DNA of 64,000 nucleotides, from positions 1 through 64,000 of the forward strand of contig JBNKUL010000034.1 in the NCBI GenBank assembly GCA_050298555.1, read 5' to 3'. This DNA is from JAPHSX01 sp050298555 (GTDB lineage: Bacteria; Pseudomonadota; Gammaproteobacteria; Thiohalomonadales; Thiohalomonadaceae). Position numbers and translations under genes: made by a program. Shown here piece by piece: positions 33,426 to 41,854 of this stretch. Below the pieces are notes generated by a model, which was given only the letters and a program-made list of their open reading frames with translations, had not been told where the DNA came from and did no database searches. Position 1 is the stretch's first letter; every line of letters begins with the position of its first letter.

Positions 33426-36400
33426 ATGCCGATTATCCGCTTTTCCATTAACAACCCGCTTATCGTCAACTTGCTGCTGGTGCTGATCGCGCTCTCCGGC
33501 GTCTTCGCCTGGCAGGCGATGCCGCAGGAGATGTTTCCGCTGGTGGAGCAGGACAAGGTGCGCATCACCACCCTGTTCGAGGGGGCCTCGCCCGAGGAGG
33601 TGGAGCGCCAGGTAACCCTGCCCATCGAGCAGGAGTTCGACGGCAACGCCGACATCGAGACCATTAGCTCGACCAGTAGCGAGGGGCTCTCTTCCATCCT
33701 TATCGAGCTGAAGTCGGGCAGCGATGTGGACCAGTTTATCCGCGACGCCGACGCCATCCTCACCCGCATCAATGATCTGCCGCAGCAGGTGGAGACACCG
33801 GAGCTCGTCCGCCTGGAGACCCGCTTCCCGGTGATCAGCATGTCGCTCTACGGTGAGCTGTCACGCGGCGAGCTCTACGCCACCGCCGAGCGGGTGAAGC
33901 GGCGCCTGATGCAGCTCGACGATGTGGCCAGTGTCGGCACCGCCGGTGAGCGGGAGTGGGAGCTGTGGGTGGTGGTGGACCCGGAACGCCTGGCGCTGCG
34001 TAACGTGACGCTGGATGAGGTGAAAAAAGCGCTTAGTTCCAACCTGCGCGACCTGCCCGGCGGCTCGATACGTGCCGCCGAGGGGGACATCCTGCTGCGC
34101 GGTATCGGGGCGCGCCCTGAGCCCGATGCGATTACCGATATCGCCATTCGTGCCAACGAGCGCGGCGGCCGCCTTACCCTGGGGCAGGTGGCGGTGGTGG
34201 AGCGGCGACTGGAGGAGGCGCAGACCCTGGGCCGTTTCAACGGCCAGCCCTCGGTCAATCTGACGATCAATAAGACCGCCGCCGGCTCGACCATCGATGT
34301 CTCGCAGCGGGTACGTGAACTGGCCGATGAGCTGCGTGCCGAGCTGCCGCCCAGCGTCTCGGTCGGGCTCTTCAGCGACCTCAGTGTCTATGTGAAGAAC
34401 CGCCTCGATACGGTGAAGTCCTCCGCCTTTATCGGTCTGGTGCTGGTGCTGTTATCGCTCTACCTGTTCCTCAACTTCCGTGTCGCCCTGGTCACCGCGA
34501 TGGGGATCCCGGTCGCCTTCCTCATCGCCATCGTGATGATTCAGCAGGGGGGCTACACCATCAACATGGTCTCCCTGTTCGCCTTCCTCATTGCACTGGG
34601 GATGATCGTCGACGACGCGATCATCGTGAATGAGAACATCTACCGCCATATGGAGCAGGGGATGGCGCCGCGCGATGCCGCCAGGCAGGGGGCGCGTGAG
34701 GTGTTCTGGCCGGTGGTCGCCTCCACCACCACCACCATCGCCGCCTTCGTGCCGATGTACGCCATTGGCGGCACCATGGGGGCCTTTATCGCGGTGATCC
34801 CGGCGGTGGTCACCTTCTCCCTGCTGGGCTCCCTGTGGGAGGCCTTTATGGTGCTGCCGTCGCACGCCAACGAGTTGTTACGCCCGACACCGCGCCGGCA
34901 GGGACGTATCGACTGGGCGGGGCTACTGCAACGCTACACCGCGGCGCTGGAGTGGGGGCTGCGCAATCGCTACTTTGTCGCCACCGCCACGGTGATGGCA
35001 TTGGTGCTGATGATTACCCTGGCGGCTACCCGCCTGCCGTTCCAGCTGTTCGGCCACGCCGCCGCCGGGCAGTTCTTCGTCAACGTGGAGGCGCCGCGTA
35101 CCAACACCCTGGAGGAGACGGCGCGCCTCGCTGCACGTATGGAGCAGGCGATCTTCGACGAACTGGAGGAGGACGAACTCTCCAGCCTGCTGACCAACGT
35201 CGGCGTCACCTTTATCAGCTTTAATCGGGTGAAGATCGCCAGTAACCAGGTGCAGCTTATTGTCGACCTCAAGCCGCCCGCGCCGGAGGGCTTTGTCGAG
35301 CACTGGGTGACGCCGCTGGTGAACCTGAAATTCGGCTGGGAAGGGACGCGTGAGCGCGACACCGAGACGGTGATCAATGCGGTGCGCGAGCGACTAACGG
35401 CGATTAGCGGCATTGAGCGTCTTTCGGTGCTGCGTGCCCAGGGCGGTCCGGGTGGGGCCGATATCGAGATTGGCGTTAGCGGTCCCGAGGTGCGCGTATT
35501 GAGCGCGATTGCCAATGAGATAAGCGGCACCCTGCGCCGCCTGCCCGGCACCCACGACGTCAACCACGACATGGAGGAGGGCAAGCTGGAGTACCGCTAC
35601 AGCCTCAACGAGCGCGGCCGCCTGCTGGGGCTGACCCAGGCGCAGCTGGCCGATGCGGTACGTGCCGGTTTCCAGGGGCTGGAGCTGCTCTACGTCAACT
35701 GGGGCGACAAGCGCATTCCGGTGCGGCTGCTCTACCCGGAGAGGTTGCGTGAGGACGCCCAGAGCCTGCAGCGCCTGCGTATTACCCTCGCCTCGGGGCA
35801 GAGCGTCTACCTGGGGGATGTGGCCGATATCGAGGTGGACCGTGGCCTCAGCAGTATCAATCGCCGCGACCAGCGCCGCCTGGTGACGGTGACGGCGGAG
35901 GTGGACCCCAAGGTGACCACCGCGCTGCAGGTGACCGACCAGGTGCAGCAGCAGTACGCCGACCTGGAGCAGCGCTACCCGGGCTACGAGTTGTTGTGGC
36001 TGGGGGAGAAGAAGGAGACCTCGGAGTCGATGGCCGATATGCTCCGTGCCCTGATGCTGGCGCTGCTGGTGATCTTCTTCATCCTCGCCGCGCTGTTTAA
36101 ATCCCTGCTCGACCCGCTGGTGGTGATGTTCGCCATCCCCTTCGGCACTATCGGCGTGGTGGGCGGCCACTTCCTCTTCGATTACCACCTGCAGTTCCTT
36201 TCGGTGATCGGTTTTCTCGCCCTCTCGGGTATCGTGGTCAACGACTCGCTGATCCTCATCGACTTCGCCAAGCGGCGCCGCGCCGAGGGGATGGAGCGGG
36301 AGGCCTCGCTGATCGAGGCGGGCCGGGTACGGGCGCGTCCCATCCTGCTCACCACCATTACCACCTTCCTCGGTGTCTCGCCGTTGATCTTCTTCGCCAC

Positions 36401-36560
36401 CGGGCAGACCGCCTTCCTCTCGCCGATGGCGGTGAGCCTCGGTTTTGGCCTGCTGTTCGCCACCATATTGATCCTGCTCACCCTGCCCTGTTTCTACCTC
36501 ATCGCCGACGATGCGCGCGAGTGGACGTTGCGGCACTGGCGCAGGTTAATGGCCAGGTGA
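33426..36560 (+). CDS. RND family efflux permease (AcrB-like)
   Basis: A 1044-residue, twelve-helix RND transporter. Membrane helix 4 contains the proton-relay pair in GMIVDDAIIVNENIYRHME, and helix 10 has LALSGIVVNDSLILIDFA. The two large periplasmic loops have the expected size. It uses proton influx to expel hydrophobic compounds or metals; HAE-type motifs favour organic compounds over heavy metals. Forms an operon with the adaptor gene. The pair sits between lptD and amgK, genes often found as divergent neighbours. Confidence 0.92.
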   Translation: MPIIRFSINNPLIVNLLLVLIALSGVFAWQAMPQEMFPLVEQDKVRITTLFEGASPEEVERQVTLPIEQEFDGNADIETISSTSSEGLSSILIELKSGSDVDQFIRDADAILTRINDLPQQVETPELVRLETRFPVISMSLYGELSRGELYATAERVKRRLMQLDDVASVGTAGEREWELWVVVDPERLALRNVTLDEVKKALSSNLRDLPGGSIRAAEGDILLRGIGARPEPDAITDIAIRANERGGRLTLGQVAVVERRLEEAQTLGRFNGQPSVNLTINKTAAGSTIDVSQRVRELADELRAELPPSVSVGLFSDLSVYVKNRLDTVKSSAFIGLVLVLLSLYLFLNFRVALVTAMGIPVAFLIAIVMIQQGGYTINMVSLFAFLIALGMIVDDAIIVNENIYRHMEQGMAPRDAARQGAREVFWPVVASTTTTIAAFVPMYAIGGTMGAFIAVIPAVVTFSLLGSLWEAFMVLPSHANELLRPTPRRQGRIDWAGLLQRYTAALEWGLRNRYFVATATVMALVLMITLAATRLPFQLFGHAAAGQFFVNVEAPRTNTLEETARLAARMEQAIFDELEEDELSSLLTNVGVTFISFNRVKIASNQVQLIVDLKPPAPEGFVEHWVTPLVNLKFGWEGTRERDTETVINAVRERLTAISGIERLSVLRAQGGPGGADIEIGVSGPEVRVLSAIANEISGTLRRLPGTHDVNHDMEEGKLEYRYSLNERGRLLGLTQAQLADAVRAGFQGLELLYVNWGDKRIPVRLLYPERLREDAQSLQRLRITLASGQSVYLGDVADIEVDRGLSSINRRDQRRLVTVTAEVDPKVTTALQVTDQVQQQYADLEQRYPGYELLWLGEKKETSESMADMLRALMLALLVIFFILAALFKSLLDPLVVMFAIPFGTIGVVGGHFLFDYHLQFLSVIGFLALSGIVVNDSLILIDFAKRRRAEGMEREASLIEAGRVRARPILLTTITTFLGVSPLIFFATGQTAFLSPMAVSLGFGLLFATILILLTLPCFYLIADDAREWTLRHWRRLMAR

Positions 36561-36627
36561 TAAGGCCGTGGCGCATTTGGCATTTATGGCGTACTTTTAG
36601 GGGAGTTGCTAAAGAGGAGAACGAGTA

Positions 36628-37356
36628 ATGAAGAAGGCGATTCAGGCAAGCATGCTGTTTGCCGCCCTGGGGGCCGCCGGTGCGGTGCAGGCGGCGGATG
36701 AGATTGATGGTCTCAATCTCTTAACCCAGGCCCAGTTCAAGAGCCTCTCCGAGGACCTGGCCTCGGCCACCAGCTATAAGGCATTGACCCCGGCGGAGCC
36801 GCTGGGTATTGCCGGCTTCGATGTCGGTATTGAGGCGACCGTCACCACCCTGAACTATGAGACGGAATTCAACGCCGCCTGCAGCGGCTGCAGCAACGTG
36901 GATAGCCTGACCATCCCCAAGCTGCACCTGCACAAGGGGCTGCCGATGGGCTTTGATGTCGGCTTGATGTACGCCTCGGCCGGTGACGCCTCCATCGAGC
37001 TGACTGGTCTTGAGCTGCGTTACGCGAATATGGAGGGCGGCATCGCGACCCCCGCTGTCTCTACCCGTTTGAGCTACTCCAAGCTGGGCGGTGTGGACGA
37101 CCTCTCCCTGACGACCACGGGGCTCGACATCAGTGTCTCCAAGGGCATTGCCATGTTCACCCCCTATGCCGGTATCGGCTATAACTGGGTGACCAGCGAC
37201 CCCGCCGCTAGCACCGGCCTGGACAAGGAGAGCTTTAACCAGACCAAGTTCTACGTCGGCTTTAACCTCAACCTCGGTCTACTCAATTTCGATATTGAGG
37301 CGGACAAGACCGGTAAGGCGCAGACCATCGGCGCGAAGGTCGGTTTCCGCTTCTAG
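36628..37356 (+). CDS. Outer membrane beta-barrel protein, unknown function
   Basis: A 242-residue protein with a signal peptide (cleavage after AVQA) and alternating strands ending in KVGFRF, the terminal-Phe signature of outer membrane barrels. A Cys pair (ACSGCSN) sits in an external loop or near strand 2. It is too short and of the wrong build for a TolC channel, so it is unlikely to complete the RND pump before it, despite the 67-base spacing. SD AAGAGGAG precedes the ATG; a strong terminator follows the stop. Confidence 0.65.
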   Translation: MKKAIQASMLFAALGAAGAVQAADEIDGLNLLTQAQFKSLSEDLASATSYKALTPAEPLGIAGFDVGIEATVTTLNYETEFNAACSGCSNVDSLTIPKLHLHKGLPMGFDVGLMYASAGDASIELTGLELRYANMEGGIATPAVSTRLSYSKLGGVDDLSLTTTGLDISVSKGIAMFTPYAGIGYNWVTSDPAASTGLDKESFNQTKFYVGFNLNLGLLNFDIEADKTGKAQTIGAKVGFRF

Positions 37357-37379
37357 TTGACCACCCGCACCAGTCGTAA

Positions 37380-37415
37380 ATGCCGTTGCCTGCTCTGCGG
37401 GCAACGGCATTTTTC
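37380..37415 (+). terminator. Rho-independent terminator after the barrel protein gene
   Basis: Eleven-base perfect stem ATGCCGTTGCC (37380-37390)/GGCAACGGCAT (37400-37410), nine-base loop, then TTTTCG. It closes the RND/outer-membrane-protein unit before amgK. Confidence 0.88.
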
Positions 37416-37453
37416 GTTTATAGTAGTGCGAACTTTTCCACAGGAACCACACC

Positions 37454-38431
37454 GTGCCGCAACGCCTGGAACAACTAAACCGTTGGCTCACTAACGAGCT
37501 GGGCCTCTGCGATTATGCAATCGCCCCTGCCTCCTCCGACGCCAGCTTCCGCCGCTACTTCCGTGTCAGTTTTGACGGCGAGAGCCGTATCGCCATGGAC
37601 GCCCCGCCCGAGAAGGAGGACAGCCGTCCCTTCGTCGCCGTCGCCCAGGCGCTGCACCAGGCCGGGCTCCATGTGCCTGAGGTTTTGGAGCAGGACCTGG
37701 AGCAGGGCTTCCTGCTGCTCAGCGACCTGGGTTCCACCCCCTACCTCGATGCCCTCGACGGCGAGAGCGTGGAGCGCCTCTACGGTGACGCCATGGGGGC
37801 GCTGTCGTTGATGCAGAGTGTCCCTGCCGATGCGTTGCCCGACTACGACGAGGCGCTGCTGAAGCAGGAGATGGCCCTGTTCCCCGACTGGTTCCTTACC
37901 ACCCATCTGGGGCTGGAGTTGAGCCATAGCGAGAACGAGATGTTGGAGAAGGGCTTTGAGCTACTGGCCGCCAACGCCCTGGAGCAGCCGCGGGTCTTCG
38001 TCCATCGCGACTACCACTCGCGAAACCTGATGGTGTGCGAGCACAACCCCGGTATCCTCGATTTTCAGGATGCGGTCTACGGCCCGGTCACCTACGACCT
38101 GGTGTCGCTGTTGCGCGACTGTTACATCGCCTGGCCACGCGACCAGGTGGAGGCGTGGGTGCGCGGCTACCACGACATCGCCCTGGATAACGGCATCCTC
38201 CGCAGCCCGATGGCCGAGCAGTTCCTGCGCTGGTTCGACCTGATGGGGGTACAGCGTCATCTCAAGGCGATCGGCATCTTCGCCCGCCTCAACCATCGCG
38301 ACGGCAAGTCAGGCTACCTGGGCGATATCCCGCGTACCCTCACCTATGTGGAGGAGGTGGCATCACGCTATGCGGAGCTGGAGGGGTTCGGCGCCTTTAT
38401 TGCGGCGCGGGTACGTCCGTTGCTGGCCTGA
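37454..38431 (+). CDS. amgK: AmgK-like sugar kinase (cell wall recycling)
   Basis: A 325-residue aminoglycoside-phosphotransferase-fold kinase with ASSDASFRRYFRV (nucleotide loop), the catalytic FVHRDYHSRNLMV and metal-binding ILDFQDAVYGP. This is the pattern of AmgK, which phosphorylates N-acetylmuramic acid at the anomeric position to feed recycled wall sugar into UDP-MurNAc. In Pseudomonas amgK is followed by the uridylyltransferase gene murU; here a signal peptidase gene follows instead. GTG start with AGGAA eight bases upstream. Confidence 0.82.
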   Translation: MPQRLEQLNRWLTNELGLCDYAIAPASSDASFRRYFRVSFDGESRIAMDAPPEKEDSRPFVAVAQALHQAGLHVPEVLEQDLEQGFLLLSDLGSTPYLDALDGESVERLYGDAMGALSLMQSVPADALPDYDEALLKQEMALFPDWFLTTHLGLELSHSENEMLEKGFELLAANALEQPRVFVHRDYHSRNLMVCEHNPGILDFQDAVYGPVTYDLVSLLRDCYIAWPRDQVEAWVRGYHDIALDNGILRSPMAEQFLRWFDLMGVQRHLKAIGIFARLNHRDGKSGYLGDIPRTLTYVEEVASRYAELEGFGAFIAARVRPLLA

Positions 38432-38503
38432 GTGTACGCAGTGCGGAACAACCAGGCCGGTTCACGGTCTGATGTTATTCAGAATCACATGGAGGAGAGG
38501 GAG

Positions 38504-39169
38504 ATGCGGCTGCAATTATCGGGACTCTGGAGGGAGTATCGTGGCCTGGCGCTGTTTATCGTATTGATGCTGCTGTTCCGCAGTGTGGTTGCCGACTGGA
38601 ACAGCGTTCCCACCGGCTCGATGAAGCCCACCATCCTCGAGGGCGATCGGATCTGGGTCAACAAAATGGCCTATGACCTGCGCCTCCCCTTTACCCATAT
38701 CTCGTTGCTGCGTACCGGTGAGCCCCAGCGCGGCGATATTGTGGTGTTTGAGTCGCAGCGGGCGGACAAGCGCATGGTCAAGCGGGTGATTGGGCTGCCG
38801 GGAGATTTGGTCGGTATGCGCAATAACCAGTTAATTATCAACGGCGAATGGCTCTCTTACGATGACATTCATAAAGCGGGTGATGGCAACCTTATCGCCC
38901 AGGAGCAGCTGCCGGGGACCGGCCACAAGGTCCGGTTCAACAGTCGAGAAACTTCGCAGCTGAGTAGTTTTGCCCCGGTCACGGTGCCTCAGGGGCACTA
39001 CCTGGTGCTGGGCGATAATCGTGACCGCAGTGCTGATTCGCGGGTTTACGGTTTTGTTCCCCGCGATGAGATTGTCGGTCGCAGCCGTAGTGTCGTACTT
39101 TCCCTTGATTACGATGACTTTTACCTGCCGCGCGGCGAGCGCTTTCTGCTCCCGCTCGACGGGGTCTAG
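38504..39169 (+). CDS. lepB: Signal peptidase I
   Basis: A 221-residue protein with one N-terminal membrane helix (YRGLALFIVLMLLFRSVVA), the nucleophile box VPTGSMKPTILEGD (Ser about 43), the Lys box RMVKRVIGLPGD and the late boxes LVLGDNRDRSADSR. It cuts signal peptides from exported proteins. It has one membrane helix and lacks the usual two-helix N terminus of E. coli LepB, so may be an additional, specialised copy. ATG 38504 has GGAGGAGAGGG upstream; the earlier in-frame ATGs at 38432 and 38489 are less well placed. Confidence 0.88.
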   Translation: MRLQLSGLWREYRGLALFIVLMLLFRSVVADWNSVPTGSMKPTILEGDRIWVNKMAYDLRLPFTHISLLRTGEPQRGDIVVFESQRADKRMVKRVIGLPGDLVGMRNNQLIINGEWLSYDDIHKAGDGNLIAQEQLPGTGHKVRFNSRETSQLSSFAPVTVPQGHYLVLGDNRDRSADSRVYGFVPRDEIVGRSRSVVLSLDYDDFYLPRGERFLLPLDGV

Positions 39170-39313
39170 CGGCACGCTCCTCTTTCTCCATCATTGCCTC
39201 TCTTCCCATAATAAAGCGCTCCCCCCTTTAAATACCCGACAATAGGGCTATGTTAAGTAGTAGAGGCTCGTTTCGGAGCAACTGTAGAGGCTCGGCAGTA
39301 GAAGGGGGACGAT

Positions 39314-39745
39314 ATGGGACACCATGTAGGCATAGCCAGGGCTGCACACCTTTTCGGCATCGACCGCCACGATCTTCAGCGCATGATTCGTAGCGGGGAG
39401 CTCCACACCTTCGAGGGTGAGGTCGATATCGATGAGTTGAAGCGGCACTACCCCACCATGGCCCTGGACGAGAACATGATGGTTGAGCGGGTGAAGCTGA
39501 TTCGTGGCGCCGCCTTCGCCCGTCGGGTGCGCAGCCGGGTAATGCCGGAGACCGATGAGCTGGAGATCCGCTTGCACAAGCGAGATGTGGCGCTGGGTGT
39601 GGCGGAGGCGCAGCTGAAGAAGTATCGCGGCTGTATCGAGGAGCTGGCACAGCTGATGGGCGATCTCAACCGTGATGCCACCGACGAGCAGAAGGCGATG
39701 ATCACCGTAATCAACAGCTGGCTGCTGGATAAATTGGAGTCGTGA
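39314..39745 (+). CDS. MerR-like helix-turn-helix protein with coiled coil
   Basis: A 143-residue protein whose first 50 residues (VGIARAAHLFGIDRHDLQRMIRSG then VDIDELKRHYP) look like the winged helix of MerR or excisionase-type DNA-binding proteins. The rest is charged and helical (ELEIRLHKRDVALGVAEAQLKK), probably a coiled coil. The ferredoxin-reductase-like gene starts 12 bases after the stop, so it may regulate or assist that protein. SD GAAGGGGGA is strong. No metal-binding Cys is present, unlike most MerR metal sensors. Confidence 0.6.
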   Translation: MGHHVGIARAAHLFGIDRHDLQRMIRSGELHTFEGEVDIDELKRHYPTMALDENMMVERVKLIRGAAFARRVRSRVMPETDELEIRLHKRDVALGVAEAQLKKYRGCIEELAQLMGDLNRDATDEQKAMITVINSWLLDKLES

Positions 39746-39757
39746 GGCGCAGTCGGG

Positions 39758-40789
39758 ATGAAAGAGCACCGCATACAGCTCCAGCCCAGTGGCCATACCT
39801 TCCACGCCGTGGAGCAGGAGAACCTGCTGGATGCGGCGCTGCGCTCGGGGCTTAACGTCAGCTACGGCTGCTCCCGGGGGAGCTGTGGTGACTGTCGGGC
39901 ACGGCTCATCGAAGGGGAGCTGGGGCCGCACGACTTTCATGACTTCCACTTCAGCGACGCCGAAAAGGTCGAGGGGCAGTTCCTGCTCTGTACCGCCCAT
40001 GCCGCCTCCGACCTGGTGATAGAGACGGATGAGGCCTCCTCGGCGCACGATATCCCGCACCAGCAGCTCACCGCCAGGGTCAGCAAGGTGGATGAGGTGA
40101 GTGAGCGCTTGCGTATCCTGCAGCTGCGTACCCCCCGCACCAGGCCGCTACGCTTTCTTGCCGGCCAGCATGTGGCGCTGACGCTGCCCGGTGTCGGCAC
40201 CCTCGACAGCAATATCGCCAGCTGCCCCTGCAACGGCAGCCAGTTACAGTTTCACGTTCCCTTCGAGCCGGACAATCCCTTCGTCGAAACGCTGTTTGCG
40301 GGCTTACGTCATGGTACCGAGATCGAGGTGGAGGGGCCGTTCGGTGAGATGACCCTGGATGATGACTCGTCACGCCCCCTGTTGATGGTGGCCGAGGGTT
40401 ATGAACTGCCGCCTTTGAAGAGCCTTATCGAGCACGCCGTCAATCTCGATGTGGCACAGCAGGTTCGCCTGATCTGGCTGGCCCGCGAGGGGGAACACTA
40501 CCAGGAGAACCACTGCCGCTCCTGGGGGGAGGCGCTGGACGACTACGCCTACCTGCCGATTACCTACGCTGAGGATGAAGCGCCGGCACTTCGCCTGGAA
40601 CGGGTGTTTCGGGTTATTGCTGAGGAGGCCGACAATATCGGTGAGTGGGACATCTACTGGGCCGGTTCCTGTGACTTCAACGAGGCGTTGCAGGAGCGCC
40701 TGCTGAGTGCCGGGGCCGATGCCCAGCGCCTGTTCTATTCGCGTCGCCGCCAGTGCCGCCGTGGAGCGCTGCAGGCGGTCGGCGCCTGA
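39758..40789 (+). CDS. 2Fe-2S ferredoxin/flavin reductase-like protein with degenerate cofactor motifs
   Basis: A 343-residue protein. Residues 1-90 are a plant-type 2Fe-2S ferredoxin (CSRGSCGDC at about 37-45, plus CTAHA). The rest follows the ferredoxin-NADP reductase fold seen in CDP-6-deoxy-glucoseen reductase-like proteins. The FAD-binding RxYS box is replaced by DSNIASCPC and the NAD-binding GxG-type loop reads VAEGYELPPLKS. This suggests altered flavin or pyridine nucleotide use. A cytoplasmic electron transfer role is likely; the partner is unknown. Confidence 0.7.
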   Translation: MKEHRIQLQPSGHTFHAVEQENLLDAALRSGLNVSYGCSRGSCGDCRARLIEGELGPHDFHDFHFSDAEKVEGQFLLCTAHAASDLVIETDEASSAHDIPHQQLTARVSKVDEVSERLRILQLRTPRTRPLRFLAGQHVALTLPGVGTLDSNIASCPCNGSQLQFHVPFEPDNPFVETLFAGLRHGTEIEVEGPFGEMTLDDDSSRPLLMVAEGYELPPLKSLIEHAVNLDVAQQVRLIWLAREGEHYQENHCRSWGEALDDYAYLPITYAEDEAPALRLERVFRVIAEEADNIGEWDIYWAGSCDFNEALQERLLSAGADAQRLFYSRRRQCRRGALQAVGA

Positions 40790-40805
40790 ACAGCCGATAT
40801 AACGA

Positions 40806-40840
40806 AAAAGGCCCGTGCAGTTGCCTGCACGGGCCTTTTT
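40806..40840. terminator. Bidirectional terminator between reductase-like gene and sulfur globule gene
   Basis: Fifteen-base stem AAAAGGCCCGTGCAG (40806-40820)/CTGCACGGGCCTTTT (40825-40839) with a TTGC loop and T runs on both strands. It lies between convergent genes. Confidence 0.92.
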
Positions 40841-40859
40841 TCTGAAGCGCTAGCTAAGC

Positions 40860-41357
40860 TTACTTGCTCGGCTGCTGCATCATGGCGCGTTGCTGCTCCA
40901 TCGCCTTCTGCTGGGCTTCCATCATCGCCTTGTGCTGGGCTTCCATCTGCTTCTGCATCTCGGCGTAGTACTTCTGCTGCTGCTCCATCTGGGCCTTCAT
41001 CTGCTCTTCGGAAGGAGCACCGTAGGGGGCTGCACCGTAAGCGGGGGCGCCGTAGCCGTAAGGACCGTAGCCGTTGTAGCCGTTGTAGCCGTTGTAACCA
41101 TTCCAGCCGTTGTTGCCGTAGCCATTGCCGTAACCGTTACCGTTACCGCGGGCTCGGCTGTTACCGCTCATGCTGAAGTCGAAGGCGCCGTCGCCGTCGC
41201 CAAAGCCGTTGCCCCAGCCGTTACCGTTGTTGTAACCGTTGCCGTTGCCCCAGCCGTTGTTGTTGCCCCAGCCGTTGTTGTTAAAGGGGCCCCACCAGGC
41301 GTTGGCGGCGGTGGCGGTGAAAAGAGCGGCTGCTGCGAGGATGATTTTAGCTTTCAT
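40860..41357 (-). CDS. Sulfur globule protein-like, Gly/Asn/Tyr-rich secreted protein
   Basis: A 165-residue protein with a signal peptide (cleavage after ANA). The mature region is built of Gly, Asn, Trp and Tyr (NNNGWGNNNGWGNGNGYN, then GFGDGDGAFDFSMSG and NGYNGYNGYNGYGPYGYG), closely resembling SgpA/SgpB-type proteins that coat periplasmic sulfur globules in Chromatiaceae. The C-terminal 50 residues differ: they are helical and rich in Met, Gln, Glu and Lys (EEQMKAQMEQQQKYYAEMQK). The soe, apr and sat genes in the same window support a sulfur storage role. GGAG precedes the ATG. Confidence 0.75.
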   Translation of the reverse strand: MKAKIILAAAALFTATAANAWWGPFNNNGWGNNNGWGNGNGYNNGNGWGNGFGDGDGAFDFSMSGNSRARGNGNGYGNGYGNNGWNGYNGYNGYNGYGPYGYGAPAYGAAPYGAPSEEQMKAQMEQQQKYYAEMQKQMEAQHKAMMEAQQKAMEQQRAMMQQPSK

Positions 41358-41516
41358 CGTGGTTTCTCCATGTATTGTGTATTTGATCTTTATTTACTTA
41401 TTAAACAGTAGGCAGGAGATACGAATTTGTCATCGCAACGTTCCCCCCTCCGTTACTGTGGGCATAAGTCTATTAGCACATACTAATTTTGTCAAATAGC
41501 ACAATCTCTTTGCATG

Positions 41517-41532
41517 GCAGCCGCGCGGCTGC
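41517..41532. promoter_or_regulatory. 16-bp perfect palindrome before ppnP
   Basis: GCAGCCGCGCGGCTGC is a perfect inverted repeat about 40 bases upstream of the ppnP start, in the 215-base gap shared with the divergent sulfur globule gene. It may be an operator or a leader hairpin; no T tract follows. Confidence 0.25.
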
Positions 41533-41572
41533 TAGATTGCCGCGCTTTAACCGGAAGCAGAGAGGATGTCCC

Positions 41573-41854
41573 GTGTTCGATACCAATGAATATTTCGACG
41601 GCAAGGTAAAGTCTATTGCCTTCAAGGCCGGCGACGATGCCGCCACTATCGGTGTAATGGCCGCCGGTGACTATGAGTTCGGCACCAGCCAGCAGGAGAC
41701 TATGCAGGTGGTAAGCGGCAAGCTGACCATTCAGCTGCCTGGCGAGAGCGAGTGGAAGAGCTTTGGGCCCGGTGAGCAGTTCATCGTTGAGGCGAACCAG
41801 AAGTTCGGCGTGAAGGTAGAAGAGGATACCTCTTACCTCTGCATCTACCGCTAA
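41573..41854 (+). CDS. ppnP: Pyrimidine/purine nucleoside phosphorylase
   Basis: A 93-residue cupin-fold protein beginning FDTNEYFDGKVKSIAFK, with TIGVMAAGDYEFGTSQQETMQVVSG and the end FGVKVEEDTSYLCIY, the whole pattern of PpnP (YaiE, DUF1255). It splits nucleosides with phosphate, giving a base and ribose-1-phosphate. GTG 41573 with AGAGGA six bases before is the true start; the in-frame TTG/ATG region further upstream is non-coding and lies across the palindrome. Its stop overlaps the convergent cca gene by four bases. Confidence 0.93.
   Translation: MFDTNEYFDGKVKSIAFKAGDDAATIGVMAAGDYEFGTSQQETMQVVSGKLTIQLPGESEWKSFGPGEQFIVEANQKFGVKVEEDTSYLCIYR

Noticed and set aside
38432..38503. Longer N terminus for signal peptidase I
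   Set aside because: The in-frame ATGs at 38432 and 38489 add a polar stretch before the membrane helix, and ATG 38504 has the better ribosome site.
41040..41290. Short repeats in the sulfur globule gene considered as an intergenic repeat element
   Set aside because: They are codons for Gly, Asn and Tyr inside a reading frame with a signal peptide.
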